The notes beneath the pieces are model-generated. The model saw only the letters and a program-made list of their open reading frames with translations, had not been told where the DNA came from and did no database searches. Below are positions 35,401 to 42,880 of a stretch of 64,000 bases of DNA, piece after piece. The DNA is from Leisingera daeponensis DSM 23529 (GTDB lineage Bacteria; Pseudomonadota; Alphaproteobacteria; Rhodobacterales; Rhodobacteraceae), in contig NZ_KI421503.1 of the NCBI RefSeq assembly GCF_000473145.1, positions 7,453 through 71,452 of the forward strand. The letters run 5' to 3'. The position numbers and the translations under genes were made by a program. Position 1 is the first letter of the stretch; the number at the start of each line of letters is the position of its first letter.

Positions 35401-36300
35401 TTCTGCGCGCTTGATGCGTGTTGCGTTTTCGACGAAGATGTCGGGCAAGACGGTGTAGAGCTCAATGGTGTGTCCCGGGATATGCGGGGGGAGGATCACC
35501 CGGTCGAAGCCGCGCAGCGGGCGGGCAGCGGTTCGGTTTCCGTCACGCCTAGCCTAGCACCGGCTAGGTGTCCTGCTGTCATCACCCGCACCAGCGCATC
35601 CTCATCAATGAAACCCCGCGCGAGGTGTTGATTAACACCGCATCCGGCTTCATCATGCGCAGTTCGGCCTCGCAGATCATTCCTCGTGTCTGCGCGTTCA
35701 ACGGCACATGCAGGCTCACCAACATCACACATGGCCAGAAGCTCAGCGCGTTTCACCAGCCCCACGCCCGTAGGTGCGGTGTCCGGTATCAGGAACGGAT
35801 CGTGCACCAGTATCTGTGCCGGATCTGTGCCGGCTCGAACGCCAACTGTCGCTCGATCACCCGGTCCTATCCGCCCCGAGTCGATCAATCCGATCGCCCG
35901 GCCTCGCACCATCCGCGCAAATATCTGTTGCGGTCGGCCCGCATTCTCGCGCAGCAGGCGCTCGGATTCATGCAGCCGGTACAGCAGCACCAGTATCAGC
36001 ATCCCTATCGCTTCGGGCATCCCCAAAAAGTTCTCGGGCGTTACACCATTCGTCACGATCAGACCGCGCGCGGCACAGGCCTCCCAGATCTCCCGCACCC
36101 ACCCCGATCGTTGGAAGTACTAGCGCCCGCGGCCGTGGCGAGGCGTCCAGATCCGCGTCGCTCAGCCCCGACCGCGAACTGACCACGATGATAGCAACGT
36201 CCGACAGCAGCGCCTGCCGCTGTTCCTCCGTCAGCCGCAGCGGAACACCTAGGGTGATCTGGGGGCCGCGAACGACCTCCCAGCCTTCGGTCCGCAGACG
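35401..36300 (-). pseudogene. D-isomer 2-hydroxyacid dehydrogenase, broken
   Basis: Pieces in three frames together cover the family: VVRGPQITLGVPLRLTEEQR and SDADLDASPRPRALVLPTIG (N-terminal domain), then ARGLIVTNGVTPENFLGMPE and MVRGRAIGLIDSGRIG (NAD-binding domain), [11 protein letters not shown], and finally LPPHIPGHTIELYTVLPDIF with its catalytic-region His. Frameshifts lie near 36080 and 35500, and the GxGxxG region is garbled. The N-terminus is fused to the truncated ThDP enzyme gene by a deletion. Nonfunctional. Confidence 0.8.
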
Positions 36301-37425
36301 ATCCGAACCCTCGAAGTCCAGTGGGTGACGGAAGTGCCACGCCTCGCCCGCCCAGCCCAACGGCAAACACACAAAGCTGGCACAGACACCTTCCAGACCT
36401 TCGCCAAGCGCCCCGGCCTGCGTCATGATATCAAGCTCAACCTCTGCATCGGGGGCGTTCAGCGCAGGTTTGATCGGTAAATCACCGGGCATCTCGCCCG
36501 CCCCTACACCCAGAGCATCGGCAATCGCATGCATCGCAACATCCGGACCGCAGGCCAGCCGCAGATTCAGCGCAGGCAGCGCCTGATGCTCCATCCCCCA
36601 GCCATTGTGCAGCTGATAATCCAGCGACGCCTGGATCACCTGCGCCTTCACATCGCCCGCCAGTTTCAGCGTGCCCGCGACATCCAGCCAGTCCAGGCTC
36701 AGGATCACATCCGCCTCGCGCAGCACCGCGCCCGCCGCATCGTCAATGAAGAAGGCCGGTTTGCCGCGATGCTGCGGGTGATCCGTCGGGAAGGACGCCC
36801 CGTTCCGGATATCCGTCAGAACCTTCGCCCCAGCGCCTTGGCGTTCTTCGGCAGATCTGCCGCCCGCGCCACTCCTTCGGCCGAGGGTGCCGCCGGAGGC
36901 GACGGCTGGTAACGCGCAAAATCTGGCAACTCCGGTGCCTTCTCGTGCTGCTTTTCCTGGATCGACACGTCGAAGTTCACATAGGTCGGGCCTTTCGGTT
37001 CGCTCCACGCGATTACATCCGCACGCAACATCGATTCCAGCGCCGCATCAACCGGCCCCGTCGCCCCATAAATCAGAACCGGCACACGGTCGCACCACAC
37101 GTTGAAGATCGCCATCGTACCATGCATCAGACCCACGTTGCTGTGCAGGATCACCGCCAATGGCTCCCCCGCCACCTTCGCATAGCCATGCGCAATCGCA
37201 ACCGCATGCTCTTCGTGCAGACACAACAGCATCTGCGGATCTTCATTGCCAAGGTGGTTCACAAGGCTGTCGTGCAAACCCCGAAAGCTCGACCCCGGGT
37301 TCAGTGCAACATACTTCACTCACCCCCAAACCTCGCAATATATCCGCAAATACATCGCTACCCCACACCCCCAAACTATCCGACGATACTGGGCGCTCAA
37401 CCTGATACAGCCTGTGGTCTGTCAT
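36301..37425 (-). pseudogene. ThDP-dependent enzyme (acetolactate synthase/benzoylformate decarboxylase-like), broken
   Basis: Starts MTDHRLYQVERP at 37425; after a one-base shift near 37315 it continues KYVALNPGSSFRGLHDSLVN with the cofactor glutamate in CLHEEHAVAIAHGYAK. A second shift near 36870 leads to VLTDIRNGASFPTDHP, ADVILSLDWLDVAGTLK and CLPLGWAGEAWHFRHPLDF, the central domain. The C-terminal pyrophosphate-binding domain is missing, replaced at about 36300 by a hydroxyacid dehydrogenase gene. Dead. By neighbourhood it may have decarboxylated a 2-keto acid. Confidence 0.82.
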
Positions 37426-37557
37426 GTGTCTTGACCTTTCCTTATGAAGTGTTGATGCAACAGCGCCCCATTTTGAAAGGCGTACGCAATAGGTATCCAT
37501 TGCCCGCCGAAAGGGCGGGCATTTTGCATTTCAGACGGTCTGGAGCGGCTCAGAGGA

Positions 37558-38409
37558 TCAGAAATCCAAACCGAAATCGACGGTTCCCGCCGAATGGGTC
37601 AAAGCACCGGAGGAAATATAATCCACATTTGCCGATGCGATTTCGCGCAAACGGCCAAGGGTCACATTCCCGCTGGCTTCTGTCTTCGCCCGCCCGTCAA
37701 TGCGCTTTACAGCTTCGGCCATGTCTTCGGTCGACATATTGTCGAACATGATGACATCTGCTCCCCCGGTCTGAAGCACCTCGTCCAACTGATGCAAACC
37801 GTCGATCTCGATCTCTACCACGACCATGTGACCCACATTTCGTTGAACGGCTTCCAGCACCTGTTTGATGCCACCAGCCGCTGCGATATGGTTGTCCTTG
37901 ATCAGGATCGCATCGGACAGGGAAAACCGATGATTGTGGCCGCCGCCATGCAAAATGGCGAGCTTTTCGACAAGTTTCAGCCCCGGTGTGGTTTTGCGTG
38001 TACAGGTGATACGTGTCTTGGTACCCGCAAGCTCCTGAACATAGGACGCTGTCAAGGTTGCCGTCCCAGACAACCGTCCGGCAAAGTTCAGGGCAACACG
38101 CTCTGCGGCAAGGATCGACGCCGCCGATCCCTCTATACGCATCAACGTATCGCCCGCTTTGCAGGCCGTACCATCCGCGACGACAGTCTCGACCACAAGA
38201 TTGGGATCAATCAGCCGAAACGCGAGAGAGGCCACCTGCATCCCAGAAACAACCGCGTCCTGCCGTGCACGCATTTGCGCCTTGTAGCGCGTGCCTTCAG
38301 GCAGAACGGAACGGGTTGTCACGTCGCCTGCGGCACCCAGGTCCTCCATAATAGCGTTCCGAACCATGGGTTCGAGGATGATATCGGGGACGTTCGCAAC
38401 ATTGCTCAT
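37558..38409 (-). CDS. nadC: Nicotinate-nucleotide pyrophosphorylase (quinolinate phosphoribosyltransferase)
   Basis: 283 residues, full length. Converts quinolinate and PRPP to nicotinate mononucleotide and CO2 in NAD synthesis. Family motifs are present: GDVTTRSVLPEG, AERVALNFAGRLSGTATLT, CTRKTTPGLKLVEKLAILHGGG-type block (here LRK is TRK) and IKDNHIAAAGG, with the VEIEIDGLHQ and IMFDNMS strands. It is an odd neighbour for catabolic genes: it lies between the aldehyde dehydrogenase and ThDP genes on the same strand, in a unit whose promoter has the island's operator. The rest of the NAD pathway is absent. Confidence 0.92.
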   Translation of the reverse strand: MSNVANVPDIILEPMVRNAIMEDLGAAGDVTTRSVLPEGTRYKAQMRARQDAVVSGMQVASLAFRLIDPNLVVETVVADGTACKAGDTLMRIEGSAASILAAERVALNFAGRLSGTATLTASYVQELAGTKTRITCTRKTTPGLKLVEKLAILHGGGHNHRFSLSDAILIKDNHIAAAGGIKQVLEAVQRNVGHMVVVEIEIDGLHQLDEVLQTGGADVIMFDNMSTEDMAEAVKRIDGRAKTEASGNVTLGRLREIASANVDYISSGALTHSAGTVDFGLDF

Positions 38410-38535
38410 TATTTTTTAGATCCTTATCGGTTTGCAAAAGGGGCAGGAAGGGATGGTCTCATCCCGGCCAAAGCAATCAATACAGAAAAAGCTTTTGGAT
38501 CCCAGACCCCGTTCGCACATTACCTACGCACCGGG

Positions 38536-39995
38536 TCACTGACCCGACAGATTGATATGCACATTCTTTTCATGGGTGAAGGAAATCAGTTCGCCAATAC
38601 CTACTTCGCGCCCGATACCCAATTGCTTGACCCCACCGAACGGGGCACCAAGGAAATGCCGACCGACTTCGTTAACCCAAACAAACCCGGCCTCGACGCG
38701 TGCAGCCGTACGATGAGCCATCACCAGATCCCGAGTCCAAATTGCACAGGGCAGCCCAAGCTCAAGTGCATTGACCTCGTTCAGCATGGAATGCTTCGTC
38801 CGACCATTTGCGAACCGCAAGAACTGGCCCGAAAATCTCTTCACGGGCGATACGCATCTGCGGCGTTACATCCGCAAAAATCGTCGGCGCGATAAAGCTG
38901 CCTTTCGCCAGCGGACTATCCGTGACCGCATAACCGCCAGTAACGGCGCGCGCACCCTCACTTTTGGCAGAGTCAATGAAACCCATGACCCGGTCGAACT
39001 GCGCACGGCTGACAATCGTGCCTATCGTGGTTTCAGGATCCGTCGGAACGCCCGGCTTATATCTTTCAACAGACTCGGCCAGATAGGAAATGACTTCGTC
39101 GTGGATATCCTCGTACAGGAATGCGCGACTTATCGAGCCACAGGACTGGCCGCACCAGCCAAAGTTCATTCTAGCGACAATCGCGTCCGCAATCTTTTTC
39201 GGATCACTGTCGGGATAGGCAATCAACGCGTTCTTGCCACCCAGTTCCAGCAGTACAGGTTTGCCCGTAACGCTGGCGCTTCGCATCACAGCCCGGCCAG
39301 CCGACACAGAGCCAATAAGCGTGACCTTTGCAGCGCCAAGGTGCTCGGCCAGGCCAGCACCTGCCTCTAGATCACCCGGCAACACGTTGAATGTGCCTTT
39401 GGGCATCAGGCCATCAACAATCTCTGCCAGGCGCTATGCAGACAAAGGCGCCTGTACCTGCGGCTTGATGATGACAGCGTTCCCTGCCGCCAAAGGCGCC
39501 GCCATTTTACCGCCACAAAACATGAACGGATGATTGAACGCCAGGATACGTGCCACAACACTAAGCGGCTGGCGCAGGGTCATATTCACCCGATCCGGCC
39601 CCATAGGGATCGTGTCGCCCTTCATTTCAGTCACAAGACCGGCGAAAAACTCCATCTGGGCCGCCGCGATGGCCGCGCATCTCGGTATATGGGTTGCCGC
39701 AATTGGCCGCGTCCATCATCGCAAGCTCATCTCCGCGCTTGTGCAAGAGAGCCGCGATTTCCTGCAGAATACTGGCACGCTCAAGAGGAGCAACATCACG
39801 CCATTCCTTCAAACACGCAGGCGCTACGTCCACCTCGGCCCGGGTCGCCGCAGCCACTAATCCGATCAGCTGACCTGTGCCCGGGTTAAAAGTCTCCTCG
39901 TAATTTCCTGCGCTTGGCGAAACCCATGCGCCCCCACAATACAGCTGTTCCTTACCAGAGAGAGCATGGTTTGCATCCATATTCACCATGCGCAT
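38536..39995 (-). pseudogene. Aldehyde dehydrogenase, broken by two frameshifts and a stop
   Basis: The start ATG 39995 has a GGGAGGAAA site. Conserved parts occur in order: FNPGTGQLIGLVAAAT, AFNHPFMFCGGKMAAPLAAG, LLELGGKNALIAYPD (catalytic Glu), MNFGWCGQSCGS (catalytic Cys in this block), EEIFGPVLAVRKW and the final APFGGVKQLGIGREVG. Breaks are a frameshift near 39675, an in-frame TAG at 39434-39436 and a frameshift near 38790. About 485 residues if repaired. First gene of the fourth operator-bearing unit. Confidence 0.87.
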
Positions 39996-40020
39996 ATGAC
40001 GTTTCCTCCCGCGATTGCCC

Positions 40021-40049
40021 TTGATTACTTAGATTTCTAATATAGTCAA
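40021..40049 (-). promoter_or_regulatory. Promoter of the aldehyde dehydrogenase-nadC unit with operator
   Basis: Minus-strand TTGACT (40049-40044), then the palindrome TTAG-AAAT-CTAA (40040-40029) in the spacer; the -10 after 17 bp is weak (AATCAA). The same half-sites occur at the three other island promoters. Confidence 0.65.
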
Positions 40050-40055
40050 CCAATG

Positions 40056-40529
40056 AACCCCATCGCCTGCCAACTGAAATCGTTGGGCGTATGAAAGGTT
40101 TTCGCCGGGCGGCACGCAGGTTAGCTGCCCTGCCAGGCACCCCCCACCGGGTGCCGCTGATCGCTAGCGCATCGGCTGGGGTGACTAATGCCTTCCCAGC
40201 TACCAAAATTCAAGTGAAATATTGGGCCCTCCACTAGCAAGCAAATTACCGCCATACGCTCACTATCTGCTATTTTAGATCACTAATTATTCGCGTAAAT
40301 ACTCTCTTGGATTGAATTATTTTCTGGGCATTCAATTGATTAAGAAAAAGACAGCCTGGCCCTTTCAGGAAGGGTTTATCATCAACGGAACGGCGGAAAC
40401 CCATGTGTTTACCGACTACCGCTGGAATGATGGAAGCGTGAGCCGCCGCCAGTTTGTGGATCCAAACAGTTACGACCACACGCGTATCACAGTACGGCCG
40501 ATTTCACTAAAGCTGCCAAGCAGCCAGGA
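40056..40529. other. Border region between phthalate island and transfer genes
   Basis: No gene can be supported. Base composition drops in 40200-40340. A short plus-strand frame (40312-40536) contains a plausible run, FTDYRWNDGSVSRRQF, but has no ribosome site and overlaps the end of the next gene; it may be the stub of an interrupted gene. This is probably the right-hand edge of the catabolic insertion. Confidence 0.4.
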
Positions 40530-41108
40530 TCAGTAGGAGAACCACTCCGAGTGACCCACCGTGCCCTCGTAGTCTCCGTATTCGACCATGATGCTGCGCA
40601 AATAGAAGTACGAGGAACTTCCGCCGCTCGGAAAGGCAATCTCCTGCCCGCTTTCCGAGATGAATGTCACGGGCCAGGGCGTGTGGGATCGGTAGACCCG
40701 CTGGATGTACCGGCAGGTGCGGTTCTCTCGGTCGCAGGAACGAAGCGACCAGTCCCAATACCGATCACCTCCCCTTTCTCTATAGGCTTGACCGGTGAAC
40801 CAGATCACATGAGTGCGGTTCAGCCATTCATACTCCGGCAGGTTGGTGTCGAGTTCGCCCTCCCCGCCGGGACCGCCCAGCTCGACCGGCACATGGGCAA
40901 AGGTGCAGACTCCGAAGGGCGGCAGGCTCGGCCAGGGTGTGATCCGTCGAATCATCGTGCGATAGGCCCGTGCGCAAACCGCACTGGGAGGAAAACCGCC
41001 CGCCATGCAGAGCATGATGGCGCAATCGATGTCATAGGCCTGCGCCTTCTGCGGAGCTCCAAACACCGCCATCACTCCCATTGCAGCTGCCATCGCCTGT
41101 CGCTTCAT
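40530..41108 (-). CDS. Secreted TrbM-like conjugation protein
   Basis: 192 residues from ATG 41108 (MKRQAMAAAMGVMAVFGAPQ), with GGGAGAG ahead of it. A signal peptide ends near KAQA. The mature start DIDCAIMLCMAGGFPPSAVC with paired cysteines, then YRTMIRRITPWPSLPPFGVC, resembles TrbM/KikA-type periplasmic proteins of transfer operons. More cysteines follow (RSCDRENRTC), suggesting disulphides. It is divergent from the virB operon and shares its promoter region. The role is probably in the periplasmic part of the transfer machine; the exact function is unknown. Confidence 0.7.
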   Translation of the reverse strand: MKRQAMAAAMGVMAVFGAPQKAQAYDIDCAIMLCMAGGFPPSAVCARAYRTMIRRITPWPSLPPFGVCTFAHVPVELGGPGGEGELDTNLPEYEWLNRTHVIWFTGQAYRERGGDRYWDWSLRSCDRENRTCRYIQRVYRSHTPWPVTFISESGQEIAFPSGGSSSYFYLRSIMVEYGDYEGTVGHSEWFSY

Positions 41109-41240
41109 ATCGCTCTCCCGCAAAAGTTGCGGCAACTATCGTACAATATGTATTTTTCTGCAATATGTCGTATTGACTCTATATGACTTTATGGCCTTAG
41201 TGTCGTGAAGTAGAAGGGCTCTCGTGGGGAGAGTCCGAAC
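41109..41240. promoter_or_regulatory. Divergent promoter region of the virB operon
   Basis: An AT-rich island between the TrbM-like gene and the plus-strand operon. Two direct repeats CAATATGT lie at 41144-41151 and 41161-41168, 17 bp apart (start to start), and TTGACT at 41173-41178 is a candidate -35. The spacing of the repeats suggests a regulator binding successive turns, but none is identified. Confidence 0.5.
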
Positions 41241-41555
41241 ATGCCGATAGCGCGCAACCAGATCCTGATCACCATCGATGGTGTCAAAGACCTGTCCGAG
41301 AAGGGCATCGCGTTCCGCTGCCGGTATGAACTCGTGGGGTTCACGGACGATGGCAAGCCGCGCTACCAGTGCATCTACCTGCGCGAGGGCGAGCCGGAAG
41401 CCATTCTGGTCTCGACCCGGATCACCCCACACGGGCCGGAGCCGCGGTATTTCAACATATGGCCGGGACTCTTCAAACATCATCTCGAGTTCGGTGACGG
41501 GCGCGATCTGCGCTTTGGTCCTGACTACAGCATTACCCTCGAGGAGCGCGGCTGA
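41241..41555 (+). CDS. Conserved hypothetical protein at the head of the virB operon
   Basis: 104 residues, start ATG 41241 preceded by GGGGAGAG. No signal peptide or membrane segment; an alternating beta-strand pattern ([40 protein letters not shown]) suggests a small beta-sheet protein. I do not recognise the family. First in the operon, it overlaps the transglycosylase start, so it may be an early transfer or regulatory factor. Confidence 0.7.
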   Translation: MPIARNQILITIDGVKDLSEKGIAFRCRYELVGFTDDGKPRYQCIYLREGEPEAILVSTRITPHGPEPRYFNIWPGLFKHHLEFGDGRDLRFGPDYSITLEERG

Positions 41556-42192
41556 CGTCATCGCCTTCGGCCGCGACGGGACAGCCCGGACCTCGGGCTG
41601 GACCTTTCATGGCGAACGACCTGCCTGGGCGGGGCTGGGTGATAGCGCTGAGGCCGGGGTGGTTCTTGCCTCGCTGGATGCCACACCGCCGTCCGGACGC
41701 GACGACATCCTCTCCCTGATCCGCACGACTGCTGACCGGTACCAGGGGAACCGCGCCCTGCGGCAAGTCGGCCTCGATGAGGACGACTGGCTGGTCCTTT
41801 TCCAAGCCCTGGTCGAGGCCGAAAGCAGCTACAATCCGACTGCCGTGAGCCCCAAGGGTGCCTATGGTCTTGGCCAGCTGATGCCGGACACGGCCCGTGC
41901 GCTCGGCGTCGATCCGCGCGATCCCTCACAGAACCTCGACGGCGCCGCACGCTATCTGCTCGCGCAGCTGGCCACATTCAAGGACATCAACCTGGCGCTC
42001 GCAGCCTATAATGCCGGGCCGCACCGCGTGGTCGAGTATTCCGGCACCCCGCCTTTCACCGAGACTCGCGACTACATCGCGCGCATCCATCGGATCCGGT
42101 CCCGGCTGGCGGGTGCGCCTTTTTCCGCGCCGGATATCCGTGTCGCGACCCGCGTGCCTGCCCGCGCGCCGGTCCTTATCGAACTTCAGTAA
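41494..42192 (+). CDS. virB1: VirB1-like lytic transglycosylase
   Basis: About 232 residues if GTG 41494 is used, which gives a good signal peptide ([20 protein letters not shown]); no ATG fits, so the start is uncertain. The SLT domain shows the catalytic Glu in [20 protein letters not shown], then [16 protein letters not shown] and [16 protein letters not shown]. It cuts peptidoglycan to let the secretion channel through. It overlaps the preceding gene by about 60 bases. A second SLT protein is encoded at 45451. Confidence 0.85.
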   Translation: MTGAICALVLTTALPSRSAADVIAFGRDGTARTSGWTFHGERPAWAGLGDSAEAGVVLASLDATPPSGRDDILSLIRTTADRYQGNRALRQVGLDEDDWLVLFQALVEAESSYNPTAVSPKGAYGLGQLMPDTARALGVDPRDPSQNLDGAARYLLAQLATFKDINLALAAYNAGPHRVVEYSGTPPFTETRDYIARIHRIRSRLAGAPFSAPDIRVATRVPARAPVLIELQ

Positions 42193-42208
42193 AACAAGGG
42201 AACTTCGC

Positions 42209-42490
42209 ATGCTTCGACATCGCCTCAGCCGCCTCTTGCCTGCCGCCACAACCCTGGCGGCTTTCGCAACGCCCGTCCTCGCGCAAGACTTGTCACCGAT
42301 CCAGACCATGCTGGAAACCGTCGAGGCCGCGCTGACCGGTCCCATCGGGATCGCGGTCGCCACGCTCGCGGTCATCGGCACCGGTTTCATGTGCATGATG
42401 GGACGGCTGAACTGGGGCTGGTTCGCCTCGGTCATCATCGGGATCGTGCTGATCTTCTCGGCCGGCACCATCGTCGACGGCTTCTCGTGA
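42209..42490 (+). CDS. virB2: VirB2-type pilin
   Basis: 93 residues. Signal peptide cleaved after PVLAQ, then a short mature protein with two hydrophobic helices (IGIAVATLAVIGTGFMCMMG; WFASVIIGIVLIFSAGTIV) typical of TrbC/VirB2 major pilins. Forms the conjugative pilus. Lies 16 bp after virB1. Confidence 0.88.
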   Translation: MLRHRLSRLLPAATTLAAFATPVLAQDLSPIQTMLETVEAALTGPIGIAVATLAVIGTGFMCMMGRLNWGWFASVIIGIVLIFSAGTIVDGFS

Positions 42491-42601
42491 CATTCCGGCA
42501 AAATAGCGTCCTACGAGCGACCCGAACGCGTTGTGCTACGCAAACGCTGCCTCGGGCCCCTCTCCGGACACACATTTCCTTCTAAGCCGGAATATCACCC
42601 A

Positions 42602-42880
42602 ATGGCAGAACGATCTCCCCTCTTTCTGGGCCTCGCCCGTCCGCCCAAGTATCTGGGTCTCCCTGTCGGATACCTCGTGGTTCTGGCGACCGGGGTCGTT
42701 CTGCCGTTCATCTGGACGAAGTCGATGGTGTTCTTCCTGATCGGGATTGTCGCCTATCCGATCCTCTGGTTCGTCGCCGACCGCGAGCCGCATTTCTTCG
42801 AGGTCCTGCGCGTCTCCTACGGCTCTGTGCGCGCGACGAAGAACCGGGCCCTGCATGGAGGCGACAGCTTTGGCGCGTGA
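42602..42880 (+). CDS. virB3: VirB3 inner-membrane protein
   Basis: 92 residues from ATG 42602 (MAERSPLFLGLARPPKYLGL); a longer in-frame leader is unlikely. The LARPPKYLGLPVGY start and one hydrophobic region (VLATGVVLPFIW, VFFLIGIVAYPILWF) are the VirB3 hallmarks. It anchors the VirB4 ATPase and sits directly before it, with overlap. The 111 bp between virB2 and virB3 hold no gene. Confidence 0.88.
   Translation: MAERSPLFLGLARPPKYLGLPVGYLVVLATGVVLPFIWTKSMVFFLIGIVAYPILWFVADREPHFFEVLRVSYGSVRATKNRALHGGDSFGA

Noticed and set aside
40312..40536. A 74-codon plus-strand frame with some protein-like character
   Set aside because: No ribosome site, no recognised family, and it runs into the end of the TrbM-like gene on the other strand; kept only as a possible remnant.
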